A stretch of DNA of 46,789 bases from Actinomycetaceae bacterium (lineage in GTDB: Bacteria; Actinomycetota; Actinomycetes; Actinomycetales; Actinomycetaceae), in contig JAUNHH010000017.1 of the NCBI GenBank assembly GCA_030524055.1, positions 1 through 46,789 on the forward strand, written 5' to 3'. The notes beneath the pieces are model-generated. The model did no database searches. It had not been told where the DNA came from and was given only the letters and a program-made list of their open reading frames with translations. Every line of letters begins with the position of its first letter. The first letter of the stretch is position 1. Positions 27,101 through 36,583 of the stretch are shown piece by piece. Position numbers and translations under genes: made by a program.

Positions 27101-30100
27101 CTCTTTTAATCAGGCTCCTGTTGCTGTGGCCGATAATGTGTCAGCCAGGCCTAATAGGCGCCTTTCTGTGTCGGTATTAAGTAATGACGTTGATGCCGAT
27201 GGCGACCCGATTACCTTGGAAAAGGATGTGTCCTCAGCGCAGGGACAGGTCCAACCACAGGCACGCGGCCAAGCCATTACACTCACGACGCCATCCCAGC
27301 CGGGTACCTACCTGGTGACCTACCGGGTTTCTGATGGCCGCGGCGGCACCGGCATGGGAACGTTGACCATTAATGTCTCGCCGAATGCACCTCTGCAGCC
27401 ACCTCAAGCTCGCGATGATGTGGTGTCAGTGTCTGAGTTGCCAGGAAATGGTGGAGCTATTGCGGTCCCCGTCCTCGACAATGATGAAGACCCTGATGGT
27501 GACGTTTCTGATTTGCGTATCTCGACCCGCGCTGAGGGAGCGCGCGTTGAGGGCGGCAAACTCATTATTTCTCCCACCCCGCAGCGACGTCTCGTTGTCT
27601 ACACCGTGACCGACCCTGACGGACTGTCCGCTTCCGCAGTGGTGTCAGTTGCCGGGGAAGATCGCACAACACCGACCCTTAACCCTGCCCGAATTCCCGT
27701 GCGGGTCCGGGGCGGCCAGGATGTCACCCTCAATGTGAAGGACTTGGTCCTTGTGCGCCCTGGACGTAGTCCGCAAATCGTTGATTCGGCGTCATTACGG
27801 ACCTCAACAGGGATCGAGGGCGGGGCGACACTGCGCGACAATACGACGATCTCCTTTAAAGCCTCACAGCGCTGGTCAGGAACAGCGTCGGTGACCTTTA
27901 CTGTGCGCGATGGCGCCGCTGATGATGATTCTGCGCTCTCAGCTACTCTGTCGGTGCCTATTGCTGTGGAAAGTGACGAGAATCTGCCACCAGTGGCCAC
28001 ACCAACGGAAATCCGCGTAGCCCCGAATGAAGACCCCGTGTCTACCGATTTAGCGTTGATGGTGCGTGACCCAGATGGCGCTGACCCCACGACCTTTACA
28101 TACCGGCTGGTCAAAGTGCCTGATGGTATTACCGCCACTCTTGATGGTCGTACGCTGAAAGTCCAGGCCGGTCCAGAAACACCCAAGGGCCCAGCTGGGT
28201 CATTGACTGTCACTGTTGATGATGGGTCAGGTGCGGTAGAGGCTCATATTCCGGTCCGGGTAGTGACCTCCACGCGGCCGTTGATTCAGGCGCCAGATAT
28301 TGTCATTGATGATGCGCGCGCTGGGGAAACCAGGGCAGTGAATCTCAGCGACTATGTGGCCAATCCTTTCCCAGATACACCCGTGCGGATTATGGATGTG
28401 GCTGTGGCCAGCGGTGAAGGCAGTGCCGAGCCGCAAGATACTTCCGTCATGATTACGCCTGCGGCAACGTGGCGCGGACCAATGTTGGTGTCCTATCGGG
28501 TCATTGACGCCACCGGTGACCCATCAAGGATTGTGCAGGGCAATATCACCCTGATTGTCCGCGACCGGCCAAACCCGCCGCATAATGTGCGGGCGACCTC
28601 AACGGAATCAGGTTCTGCCACGGTGTCCTTTGAACCCGGGGCTGATAATGGTGCACCCATTACGCACTACACCATTACTGATGGCACAGGAAAATCTACG
28701 GATTGTGTCTCCACACTGTGCACCATTACCGGTTTAGCCAATGGCGTTGAACATTCCTTCTCGGTAGTGGCCCATAATTCGGTGGGCGCGTCAGAGCCGT
28801 CGGAAATGTCGGCCCCCGTCCTCGTCGATATTGCCCCAGGACCCCCGCAAAATCTCACTGCTGAAGCCGGAAATGGCTCTATTACCTGGAGTTGGGATAG
28901 TGCCATCAGTGAGGGCACTCCGGTAACAACCTATCGAGTGACGATTATTGGAGGGGAGCAACCGCCTCGCACTGTTGATGTCACGGGGAACTCGCTGACA
29001 CAAACGGGATTAGTGAATGGCACGCAATATTCCGCCAGCGTTGTCGCCATTAATGAATCTGAGAAGACGTCAACCCCGTCTGAAACGGTCAGTGCCACCC
29101 CGTGGGGACAACCTGCCGCACCTACCTGGAATGGCGCTGAAACCACCGGTGGGAGTGGCAATAGTGCAGAAGTCACCCTGAATTGGGCGCTGGGCGCAGC
29201 CAATGGTCCCGCCCTAGACGAGGTCGAAATCGCTATCGATGGGGGAGCGCCACTGGTTCTGCCAGCGTCAACAACCTCCCACACAGTGACCGTGCCCGCA
29301 GGCAGCCATACGGCCACGATCCGTGCCCGCTCAACGACAACGGGCACCTGGTCAGAGGCAGCCTCCCTGCCCTTTGAGGCCCGAGGTACGCCAATGCAAT
29401 TGGATACCGGGAAGATGTCCCTCAATGCCACAGGCAACCATGGGGAAGTCTCGGTGGCAGGTGCCGCAGTCGTGTCAGGCAATGGTTTCTCTGCGGAGGA
29501 TCTCGTCCTGGAATACAGCATGGATGGCACGAATTGGGCGCCGCTGGGCGACACGATTTCGGTGGGACGTGACGGGCCTGTCACTGTTCATGTGCGTCAG
29601 AGTTCCCGCCCTGTTGAAGGGAAAACCTGGGCGTCGGACCCGGTTGTTCTCAACGGAAGTGCCTATGGGCCGCCAGGGCCGGTAAATGCCACCCTGACGC
29701 CTAAAGATAGTGGTGCCTCACTGTCGTGGAATGTGGACAATAGCGAGGGAAATTCGCCAATTACCCAGGTGGAAATGATCCACACTATTGGCAACGGACC
29801 AGAAACCACCCAGGATCTGGGATCTGCCACCAGTGGCACTCGCGATATTGCTGCCGCCCCAGGTCAGGAAATCCGGGTGAGAATCCGTGCGCGTAATGCG
29901 GCTGGGCAGACCACAGAGTCAGCCCCGGCCTCGTACACAGTGCCCGCGCCTGCCCCTGAACCCCCGCCTGCACCTCCTCAGCCGCCAGTGACCCCCGAGA
30001 TGGTGCGCGCGAACTTGAGCGGCTCAACCCGCACCTGCACTCCGGGTGGCCCTAGTACCTGCCACGTGCTGAAAATGCAGGCACGGCAGGTGGCGCCAGG

Positions 30101-30263
30101 TGTCACTACCCTGAGCTGTTCAGTGGATCATGGGGGCGAGAATTATTCTTTTGAACTCCCAGTAGGGGATACTTTTTCGGATACACCTATTCGTTTGAAT
30201 AGCAATGACCAATCCACAGTGAATGACATTGTCGCTAAAACGAATTGCACACCAAAAAAATGA
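24180..30263 (+). CDS. Giant Ig-like/FN3 repeat surface protein (PFNA-cluster 'fn3' type)
   Basis: A 2027-residue protein. A basic N-terminus and one hydrophobic segment (about 17-37) anchor or export it. Residues 40-390 look like a beta-propeller-like sensor region (LWVINKDQQLVGHLDHDSRTL). From about 400 to 1455 there are roughly eleven cadherin-like Ig repeats marked by NxAPVAxxD and NDxDPDGD. FN3 modules follow (about 1461-1900, for example PPHNVRATSTESGSATVSF), then a Pro-rich stretch (about 1915-1940) and a Cys-containing end (four Cys). There is no LPXTG sorting signal. The GTG start has GGAGGG five bases ahead. It leads a seven-gene operon. Relatives in bifidobacteria carry FN3 repeats and are linked to kinase signalling and host contact. 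Confidence 0.85.
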   Translation: MVGKTVRNRKRARRRSLPAIFILILALVASVLAVLHQGVPTTEVDVNDGGLWVINKDQQLVGHLDHDSRTLVGALRADTTEFDVGQNGNTVTVLDSGTNTVAPVDVAHVSLGAATAIPEGSLTAHGGERVGVLDPEAGYLWVAQAASPSSTSFVQANAVATDLSGGVLAASTQGKIAAASARGGTLVTIHNEGGVDHVHTAKLEGIDPAAELRITMVGESPVLFDTRSNSVRLPNGKIISLSDAGIPAGATLQESGPSASTVVLATPTALVHVNLDNGSVTSRPANTDNTPGTPAPPVRHRDCVYGAWGGSGAYIRQCVNSADDKSMVVGTLKNSADVRFRTNRSRIVLNDIRSGAVWLPGSDMVLMDDWEQVAADADGYQSSQDSPVVSEQVASPQRNEENTAPIAEDDEVGVRPGRTTTLPILSNDSDDDGDVLTARAVSAPGIGTVTTTRGGRALQITGVAGDAQGDTTFTYEASDGRAVDTASVRVAIHPWHVNEAPRQDRESAVRLGTEGRLEHNVLNDWSDPDGDPLFLSDATAPNNLEVQFREEGNIVLRDLGANPGRHTVTLKVSDGNEETTGVFHVDIQPPGNVAPVANADHYVTTVGENLSIEPLANDVDPNGDTLSLAAVSNAPLGSALNPDVELGSISFTAGAPGSYEFTYTVTDGPATALGVVRVDVVDVNAKATPVAEDDLVVLPTGGTALSAPLNNDSDPTGGVLVVQRIEVPAESGVEVTLVDRHLLRINAPGGLSEPATFTYTVSNGTGSATATVTVVPSRAQEASQPPQLQPDRIKVRVGDVASVPVLDNDRSPSGLAMQVDPNLSFTSNPNIGQPFVTGNLVRIEAGNTPGTIHAAYTVRDSAGNTSSETVTFQVLPVEGANAAPKPRPLTAWAASGETTRIPVPLHGVDPDGDSVTLVGIEQSPTKGTVQLGTEWLEYVPNSGSIGTDVFTYIVEDRRGKQATARVRVGIAEPSSFNQAPVAVADNVSARPNRRLSVSVLSNDVDADGDPITLEKDVSSAQGQVQPQARGQAITLTTPSQPGTYLVTYRVSDGRGGTGMGTLTINVSPNAPLQPPQARDDVVSVSELPGNGGAIAVPVLDNDEDPDGDVSDLRISTRAEGARVEGGKLIISPTPQRRLVVYTVTDPDGLSASAVVSVAGEDRTTPTLNPARIPVRVRGGQDVTLNVKDLVLVRPGRSPQIVDSASLRTSTGIEGGATLRDNTTISFKASQRWSGTASVTFTVRDGAADDDSALSATLSVPIAVESDENLPPVATPTEIRVAPNEDPVSTDLALMVRDPDGADPTTFTYRLVKVPDGITATLDGRTLKVQAGPETPKGPAGSLTVTVDDGSGAVEAHIPVRVVTSTRPLIQAPDIVIDDARAGETRAVNLSDYVANPFPDTPVRIMDVAVASGEGSAEPQDTSVMITPAATWRGPMLVSYRVIDATGDPSRIVQGNITLIVRDRPNPPHNVRATSTESGSATVSFEPGADNGAPITHYTITDGTGKSTDCVSTLCTITGLANGVEHSFSVVAHNSVGASEPSEMSAPVLVDIAPGPPQNLTAEAGNGSITWSWDSAISEGTPVTTYRVTIIGGEQPPRTVDVTGNSLTQTGLVNGTQYSASVVAINESEKTSTPSETVSATPWGQPAAPTWNGAETTGGSGNSAEVTLNWALGAANGPALDEVEIAIDGGAPLVLPASTTSHTVTVPAGSHTATIRARSTTTGTWSEAASLPFEARGTPMQLDTGKMSLNATGNHGEVSVAGAAVVSGNGFSAEDLVLEYSMDGTNWAPLGDTISVGRDGPVTVHVRQSSRPVEGKTWASDPVVLNGSAYGPPGPVNATLTPKDSGASLSWNVDNSEGNSPITQVEMIHTIGNGPETTQDLGSATSGTRDIAAAPGQEIRVRIRARNAAGQTTESAPASYTVPAPAPEPPPAPPQPPVTPEMVRANLSGSTRTCTPGGPSTCHVLKMQARQVAPGVTTLSCSVDHGGENYSFELPVGDTFSDTPIRLNSNDQSTVNDIVAKTNCTPKK

Positions 30264-30273
30264 TAAGGAGCTC

Positions 30274-31242
30274 ATGGTGACCACGAGTACCGATGACGCG
30301 CGGAGTTTCTCCCAGGTCTTCAACCAGCTGGTTGAGGGGGTTTCGCGCGCGGTTCTCGATAAAGAACATGTGGTGCGACTAGCGCTGACCACCATGTTTG
30401 CTGGGGGCCATCTCCTCCTTGAAGACGCCCCAGGAACAGGAAAAACAGCATTAGCACGGTCGCTTGCGGCAGCAGTAGATGGCACCAGCTCGCGTATTCA
30501 ATTCACTCCGGATTTATTGCCTTCCGATATTACGGGCGTCAATATTTACGACCAATCCAGCGGGCAATGGCGTTTCCATCAGGGCCCTATTTTTGCTTCC
30601 GTCGTTTTAGCTGACGAAATTAACCGTGCTTCGCCGAAAACCCAATCGGCCCTCCTGGAAGTTATGGAAGAAGGCCAAGTCACTATTGATGGCACCTCCC
30701 ATCAGGCGCCTCGCCCCTTTATGGTGATTGCTACCCAAAACCCTGTGGAGCAGGCCGGAACCTATCCCCTTCCTGAAGCCCAATTGGATCGTTTCCTTAT
30801 CCGCACTTCACTGGGCTATCCCTCGCGGGGAGCAATGGTCGATATTCTTTCTGGCGCGGCCGACCCGGATCGTTCCCGAATGATCACCCCATTGGTCCAC
30901 AGCGCTGATGTCCTCACTTTGGGGGCCAGCGCCGCCTCTACCTATGTGGCCCCCGGTATTTTGGATTATGTGGCTGCCCTGACTGAAGCCACGCGTGACG
31001 ATGAATCCTCAACCTTGGGGGTGTCAACACGTGGAGCAATCGGGATGGTGCGCTGTGCAAAAGTGTGGGCCGCCGCCCAGGGGCGTGCCTATGTCACCCC
31101 TGATGACATTAAATCCTTAGCAGCGCCTGTATGGACGCACCGGATTGTCGTCGATCCCGATGCGGCATTTTCGGGTGCCACCCGTTCCGGCGTGGTCGCG
31201 CGCGCCCTCTCCACTGTGCCAGCCCCAGGATCTGAGGCCTGA
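30274..31242 (+). CDS. MoxR-type AAA+ ATPase
   Basis: A 322-residue AAA_3 ATPase. Walker A is DAPGTGKTALARSLA, Walker B is VVLADEINRASPKTQSALLEVMEE, and FMVIATQNPVEQAGTYPLPEAQLDRF is the typical MoxR sensor region. The winged lid domain ends at SLAAPVWTHRI. MoxR proteins act as chaperones or activators for DUF58/VWA partners, and here the DUF58 gene starts three bases after the stop. The ATG at 30274 is just downstream of AAGGAG (three-base gap); a GTG one codon later would have better spacing. A longer frame from 30223 overlaps the previous gene and is not needed. Confidence 0.92.
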   Translation: MVTTSTDDARSFSQVFNQLVEGVSRAVLDKEHVVRLALTTMFAGGHLLLEDAPGTGKTALARSLAAAVDGTSSRIQFTPDLLPSDITGVNIYDQSSGQWRFHQGPIFASVVLADEINRASPKTQSALLEVMEEGQVTIDGTSHQAPRPFMVIATQNPVEQAGTYPLPEAQLDRFLIRTSLGYPSRGAMVDILSGAADPDRSRMITPLVHSADVLTLGASAASTYVAPGILDYVAALTEATRDDESSTLGVSTRGAIGMVRCAKVWAAAQGRAYVTPDDIKSLAAPVWTHRIVVDPDAAFSGATRSGVVARALSTVPAPGSEA

Positions 31243-31245
31243 CGC

Positions 31246-32463
31246 GTGAGTCCCACCCCATCGTCTGAACGTCCTTCCCGTTTCCATCTGGTTCGGGGCA
31301 GGATGGCGCGCGCTTTAGGGTGGGTTACCGGGTCCGGCTGGGCCTTGATCGCTCTGCTGGTCCTGTCCCTGGTTTTGGCGCGTTTTGCCGCTTGGGTGGA
31401 AGCCTTTTTTATTGCGATTGTGGCCGCCCTGGTCCTTGTGATTGCCTTGATTTGGGTGCTGATCCCCAGCCCGCACGCTGTTGGAGTGCGCCTGCCGCGT
31501 GCCCGCGTTGTGGCTGGCCGTACGGCCATTGGTGAAGTTGAGGTGACCAATACGCGATCAACTGGTGCCAGCGCGGGGGTTGTGGAGTTACCCGTCGGGC
31601 AAAATGCGTTGAATCTTCTTGTTCCTGCACTCGGGGCACGAGGGCGGTGGAGCGAACTTTTTACTGTGGTGACCAGGCGCCGCGGCGTCCTACAGATCGG
31701 CCCCGCCCGGTCGGTGCGTTCAGACCCCTTGGGGCTTTTGCGGCGGGTCCGTGAGTTTTCGCAGCCGGATGTCCTGTATGTCCACCCAAAAACGTTGCGT
31801 ATTCCTTTTGACGTCACAGGAATGTTGGCTGATATCGAGGGCGTGGCGACCTCGCGCTTATCCTCTTCAGATGTTGCTTTCCATGCATTAAGGGATTACG
31901 TTCCCGGGGACCCAAGGCGTAATGTCCATTGGGCATCATCGGCGAGGACGGGGCGCATGATTGTCCGAGTCTTTGAAGAGACGAGGCGCTCTCATCACCT
32001 CATTATTATTGACACCTCAGAAAGTGTCTGGAGCGGGGACGATTTAGAAATAGCGGTGTCTATTGTCGGTTCACTGGCGATTTCGGGCATTGAAAACAAT
32101 CGGCGCCTCAGTGTGGCGACCTCCCATGAATACCTTTCGACATCGAGTAGCAGCCATCTCCTTGATGGCTTAGCAGCATTAGCCACCGGCCCTGATAGTG
32201 ATCTTTTGCGTCGGGTGGAAGTCATGTGTGCTGCCCACCCGGATATTACTGCCCTGACGGTGGTGGTGCCCTCGGCGACCCCTATTTCCTCAGTTGGACG
32301 GATCGCGACTTTAGCTGGCCCGGATTGCGCGACCAGCGTGATTCGGATTGCGCCGGGTGCTGATGCGCGGCGTCGTCACCTGGGTCAGGCTCTGCTGTTG
32401 GAATGCCCTGATCTGGAATCCCTGGGCATTCTTGTGCTGGCGGGCAGTGGGGGGCCGCAATGA
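31246..32463 (+). CDS. DUF58 membrane-anchored protein
   Basis: A 405-residue protein with two adjacent membrane segments (about 27-70) and a beta-rich middle. The DUF58 signature is FHALRDYVPGDPRRNVHWASSARTGRMIVRVFEE (around 205-240). A VWA-like fold with LIIIDTSESVW follows. MoxR-DUF58 pairs are thought to assist folding or assembly of envelope complexes. It starts with a GTG and overlaps the next gene by four bases (ATGA). Confidence 0.9.
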   Translation: MSPTPSSERPSRFHLVRGRMARALGWVTGSGWALIALLVLSLVLARFAAWVEAFFIAIVAALVLVIALIWVLIPSPHAVGVRLPRARVVAGRTAIGEVEVTNTRSTGASAGVVELPVGQNALNLLVPALGARGRWSELFTVVTRRRGVLQIGPARSVRSDPLGLLRRVREFSQPDVLYVHPKTLRIPFDVTGMLADIEGVATSRLSSSDVAFHALRDYVPGDPRRNVHWASSARTGRMIVRVFEETRRSHHLIIIDTSESVWSGDDLEIAVSIVGSLAISGIENNRRLSVATSHEYLSTSSSSHLLDGLAALATGPDSDLLRRVEVMCAAHPDITALTVVVPSATPISSVGRIATLAGPDCATSVIRIAPGADARRRHLGQALLLECPDLESLGILVLAGSGGPQ

Positions 32464-35054
32464 GTCTGGAGCATACTGCCCACAAGGAAAAACATACTGC
32501 TGCCTATTCGACCGGGCATAGTGGGGGCAGTGAGCCGCCCTTGACTTCCTCAGGGCGCTATACCCCGGCTGTGGGTGAGGCCCTGCCCACCCGCGCCCAG
32601 GAAAATACTCCGCTGCCTTATGACTTGGCGGGGCATATTGGCACCACCATTATTCTTCTTGCCCTCCTCACCCCCATCGTTTTTCTTTTTGAGGATGTTT
32701 ATGGTGGTGGTGCCGGACTGCGTGCCGCGGGCACAGGGGTGGGTATTGGTCTACTGATTGCTTTTGTGGCGCTGCGGTGGCGTTGGGATCTGCTCTCGAT
32801 TTTTGCCTCCGTTGTGTCAGCCTATCTGCTGCTGGGCGGTTGGGCAGCCCTTCCTACCACCACGGCGGGCGGATTTTTCCCCAGGTCACGCACCCTCCAA
32901 TTACTGGTTTTGCAGGTGGTGGATAGTTGGAAAGACGCTCTTACTCTTGCTCCGCCACTGTCAGCCTACGAAGGGCCCGCTGTTTTGCCGTGGCTGGTGT
33001 GCTTGGTGGGTTCGACTCTGGCGGGACTATTAGCCCATAAAGTTGGTGCTCTAGCAGCTTCAGTGCCACTGGGAATCATGGCATTGATTGGTGCAGGGTG
33101 GGGCAGAAGTGGCGCCGAACCGCCCTTGTGGCCAGTAGCCCTCTGGCTCTTTCTCTTGCTTTTATGGTGGGCCTGGTCCGGGCAAAAACGCCGTTTCGCT
33201 TTGGGTCACGATGTGCGCGTTGGGAAAGATGACGCTCGCGGTGGCGCCTCTGTGTCGGCGGGGCAACCGATTTCGGTGGTCCACTTAGGCAGGCGGATTC
33301 TTGCGGCCGCCCTCGTTCTTGCCTGTGCGATTGGACTTGCTTTACCTGCTGCCTACCTGTGGGGACCATCGACCAACCGTATTGTTATGCGCGACTTGGT
33401 AGAACCACCACTGAATGTCCGCGAATTGCCTTCTCCCTTATCTGCTTTCCGGCATTACACCACTGATTTAGAAGAAGAAACGTTGCTGACGGTTTCTGGT
33501 CTCCCTCAGGGGGCGCGCCTGCGTTTTGCCGTATTGGATGCCTATGACGGAACAACGATGCGGATGAGTCCGGTGCACACTCATCCGGGTGGCGGCTATG
33601 TGCGTGCGGGCACCACGATTCCAGGAATGAAAGTTGAAGAAGGCTCTTTGCGAGCTGAAGTCGACATCCACACTCATTCGCTGAGTGGCCCATGGGTTCC
33701 GATGGTGGGGACCCCCGCGGTGGTGGATTTTTATGGAGAGAATGCTGGCGCTCAACGTGGCGGGCTGCATGTTGATCCGTGGGCGCGGACGGCGTTGACC
33801 ACTGGCCCTGGACATCCCGCCACATATCAAATTCTTACTGATATTGCGCCGGAATGGTCTGATGGGCAATTAGCTGGGGTCCCAGCAGTGCCTTTACGAT
33901 CAAAAAATAAAGGCGTTCCAAATCAGGTTGCTGTTTTAGCGGCAAAAATTATTGGCGATGAAGAAGAGCCTCTAGCGCGTGCGCGCGCTATTGAACGCTA
34001 TTTATCTCAAGAGGGCTTTTTCTCAAATGCGATTTCTTCTGCATCGCGACCAGGACACCGAGCTGACCGGCTAATTCGCATGTTGGAAGCTCCCCAATTA
34101 ATTGGCGATGATGAGCAATATTCTGTTCTGATGGCATTAATGCTGCAGTCACTAGGAATAAATGCTCGCGTGGTGATGGGGGCTTATCCTGAAGGCCAGG
34201 GAGAAAATGTCAGCCCTATTGAATTGCGGGGCGGAGATATTCATGCCTGGGTAGAGGTTGAATTTGAAGGGGCAGGATGGGCGACCTTTGACCCCACTCC
34301 TTCTCAGGATCGGATTCCTCAGCAGCAGCAACCAAAAGAAACCTCAACGCCACGTCATCAGGTTCTCCAACCGCCTGAGCCTCCAGAAGAGCCTGCAGAA
34401 TTGCCTCCTGCCACCACTGAACGTGGGGTGGAAGCCGCCGATGATCGTTACCCCAGTCTGCCTTGGGTCATGATTGGCGCGGGTGCTCTTGGCCTCCTTC
34501 TCTTTATTCTCCCCATTGCCTCCATTGTGGGAGCGAAAACTCTGCGCCGTCGCCACCGGCGGAGGGCGCCGGCCCGCGAGTCTGTGCTTGGTTCTTGGGC
34601 TGAAGTTGTTGATATGGCCACTGATGCTGGGGTGGCGATTTCTCCTGACTTAACCCGACGTGAAACAGCGGACCTCCTGTCAGAGGACCTGTGGAATGAC
34701 AGTGCCAAGGCGGGGCAGAGGAAAAAAGCGTCAACACCAGGTCCGTCAGGAACTATTCACGAGGTCGGTGTCACGAAACTCTCTATTCCTGCAGGCTCGC
34801 ATCGGGGTACGCAAAGTGTCATTACTCCGCAACTTATTGCGGAGGCTGCTGATGCGGCAGACTTTAGTCCTGAGGCTGTGACTGAGAGCGATGTAGGAAT
34901 GGCGTGGAATAGTGTGGACCATCTTCGCTTGCAGTTACGGCGCGGGACTTCACTAGTGAAACGAGTGCGACGCGGGCTGTCACTGCGTTCTTTCGGACGG
35001 CGGAAACAGGGCGCAACTGCGCCTCAACGAGGAAAAAGGAGGTGGATACGATGA
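32460..35054 (+). CDS. Transglutaminase-like membrane protein (TgpA/DUF3488 type), catalytic Cys replaced
   Basis: An 864-residue protein with a polar N-terminus, a set of membrane segments (about 55-310), an external region, a transglutaminase-like core (about 540-620), another membrane segment (about 660-690) and a cytoplasmic tail. In the core the His (HAWVEVEF, His595) and Asp (FDPTPS, Asp611) of the triad are present. The usual nucleophile position reads GDDEQYSVLMAL, with Asp551 where Cys is expected. It is therefore probably a pseudo-enzyme or a binding/scaffold protein. It overlaps DUF58 and the kinase by four bases each. Confidence 0.85.
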   Translation: MSLEHTAHKEKHTAAYSTGHSGGSEPPLTSSGRYTPAVGEALPTRAQENTPLPYDLAGHIGTTIILLALLTPIVFLFEDVYGGGAGLRAAGTGVGIGLLIAFVALRWRWDLLSIFASVVSAYLLLGGWAALPTTTAGGFFPRSRTLQLLVLQVVDSWKDALTLAPPLSAYEGPAVLPWLVCLVGSTLAGLLAHKVGALAASVPLGIMALIGAGWGRSGAEPPLWPVALWLFLLLLWWAWSGQKRRFALGHDVRVGKDDARGGASVSAGQPISVVHLGRRILAAALVLACAIGLALPAAYLWGPSTNRIVMRDLVEPPLNVRELPSPLSAFRHYTTDLEEETLLTVSGLPQGARLRFAVLDAYDGTTMRMSPVHTHPGGGYVRAGTTIPGMKVEEGSLRAEVDIHTHSLSGPWVPMVGTPAVVDFYGENAGAQRGGLHVDPWARTALTTGPGHPATYQILTDIAPEWSDGQLAGVPAVPLRSKNKGVPNQVAVLAAKIIGDEEEPLARARAIERYLSQEGFFSNAISSASRPGHRADRLIRMLEAPQLIGDDEQYSVLMALMLQSLGINARVVMGAYPEGQGENVSPIELRGGDIHAWVEVEFEGAGWATFDPTPSQDRIPQQQQPKETSTPRHQVLQPPEPPEEPAELPPATTERGVEAADDRYPSLPWVMIGAGALGLLLFILPIASIVGAKTLRRRHRRRAPARESVLGSWAEVVDMATDAGVAISPDLTRRETADLLSEDLWNDSAKAGQRKKASTPGPSGTIHEVGVTKLSIPAGSHRGTQSVITPQLIAEAADAADFSPEAVTESDVGMAWNSVDHLRLQLRRGTSLVKRVRRGLSLRSFGRRKQGATAPQRGKRRWIR

Positions 35055-36583
35055 CCGCCTCGTCTCGTCGCGCCATTGAAGAGCCTCCACTTTTACCCGG
35101 TTATGAATGGATCCGTGATTTAGGTTCCGGTGGATTTGCTGACGTCCACCTCTACCGTCAACAGGTGCCCGCCCGGCGTGTGGCCGTGAAAGTGGTCCGC
35201 CGCACAACTGACGCTGAAGGCCGCGCCCAACTTCACCGGGAAGCCAACTCGATGGCCGCTGTTGCTGGCCACCCTGCCATTGTGGAACTTCATGGGGTGG
35301 GCACCACCGATGATGGGCGCCCCTATTTGGTGATGGAATATTGCCCTGTTGCCGATGTCGGTGAACAAATCCGCGTTCGACCGATGCCCCTTGATCGCGC
35401 TCTTGACGTGGTGATCCGCCTATGTGGCGGTCTGGAGATGATTCACCGGGCCAAAATCGTTCACCGCGACGTCAAGCCCGGAAATATCATGATGGACGCC
35501 TATGGGGCGCCCGTCCTTTCTGACTTTGGTGTGGCTTCGCGTATTGGCGCCCTAGAAGAAGGCGCTTTAGATGGTTTCTCGGTTTTGTGGGCGCCCCCTG
35601 AACAACATGACCCCACTACCCACGCCCACCCCACTCAAGATGTGTGGGCAATGGCCACAACAGCGTGGACCCTACTGACAGGCCGCTCGCCCTTTGAAGA
35701 GCCGGTGGGGGATAACTCGGCAGCGGGTATTGCTGCCCGCGTTCAAGATGGGCGCTTGCGTCCATTAGGCCGTTCAGATGCGCCCCCAGAACTAGAAGCG
35801 GCCCTGCGCGCTGCCATTACGGTTGACCCGGCGCGTAGGACCCGTAGCGCTGCGGAATTGGGCCGCGCGCTGCAATATGTCCAGGAGCTAATGGGTAAGC
35901 CCGTGACTCAAATGGATTTGCGGGAAGATCCTTTCCGTACGCCATCAGAGTTACCAGACGCTCAGGCGCCCATTGACCTCGATGACGATGAAGAAGCCAC
36001 ACGTCTGCGTGCGACTCCGCCTATTGATGAGTCCACGCGGATGCACTCCCCGGACTTTTCGCTTTTCGCGCAGGCCCCCCAGGAAGATGAGTGGACAGTT
36101 CGCGCTGCTCCTGGCAGTGACACCCCGCCCTCGTCAATTCCAACGGTCACGGGCCGACGCGGAACGCACCCTGCCACCCTGCTGGCCCTTGTGCTTGTGG
36201 GGGCGGTGGTGACGGGCACCATTGTGGTGGCCATGCTGACTCAGGGTGGGCGGATTATTCCCCCGCCGGGCGGCTCCGATTTAATCCAGTCACACACTCC
36301 TGTTGATGACCCTATCCCCACAATTCCCGAATCTGTGAGTAAAATCACTGCTACAGTTGAGGGGAAGGAAATTGTCTGGACCTGGGAGGAAAGCTCCTCG
36401 GCGCAGGACCGCACATATGTGTGGGTACTGCGCGGGCCCGGAAATAAAGAAGAAACAGGTAGTGTCACCGGCAGTAATGCGCGCACCGAAGCCGCGTCAG
36501 GCAGGAATTGCCTTGAACTTGTGGTGGTTGGTGAGGCAGGTCGTCAATCTGATCCTGTGGAGGAGTGTATTGATGTCCCCTGA
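35051..36583 (+). CDS. Membrane Ser/Thr protein kinase (Hanks type, Pkb2-like)
   Basis: A 510-residue protein. The kinase domain (about 17-275) has GSGGFADVHLY (glycine loop), VAVKVV (ATP lysine), IVHRDVKPGNIMM (catalytic loop), SDFGVAS (DFG) and WAPPEQ (APE equivalent). A juxtamembrane acidic/Thr-rich stretch (DDDEEATRLRATPP) looks like an FHA-docking, phosphorylatable region. One membrane segment lies at about 375-397, and the external 90 residues resemble a single FN3 domain (KITATVEGKEIVWTWEE) rather than PASTA repeats. AAAGGAGG precedes the ATG at 35051 by eight bases; the GTG at 35042 is inside that site. PP2C and FHA genes follow directly. Confidence 0.92.
   Translation: MTASSRRAIEEPPLLPGYEWIRDLGSGGFADVHLYRQQVPARRVAVKVVRRTTDAEGRAQLHREANSMAAVAGHPAIVELHGVGTTDDGRPYLVMEYCPVADVGEQIRVRPMPLDRALDVVIRLCGGLEMIHRAKIVHRDVKPGNIMMDAYGAPVLSDFGVASRIGALEEGALDGFSVLWAPPEQHDPTTHAHPTQDVWAMATTAWTLLTGRSPFEEPVGDNSAAGIAARVQDGRLRPLGRSDAPPELEAALRAAITVDPARRTRSAAELGRALQYVQELMGKPVTQMDLREDPFRTPSELPDAQAPIDLDDDEEATRLRATPPIDESTRMHSPDFSLFAQAPQEDEWTVRAAPGSDTPPSSIPTVTGRRGTHPATLLALVLVGAVVTGTIVVAMLTQGGRIIPPPGGSDLIQSHTPVDDPIPTIPESVSKITATVEGKEIVWTWEESSSAQDRTYVWVLRGPGNKEETGSVTGSNARTEAASGRNCLELVVVGEAGRQSDPVEECIDVP

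Noticed and set aside
36357-36572. 72-residue N-terminal extension of the PP2C protein
   Set aside because: It lies entirely within the kinase gene in another frame. The family starts near the 36573 ATG, which has a ribosome site.
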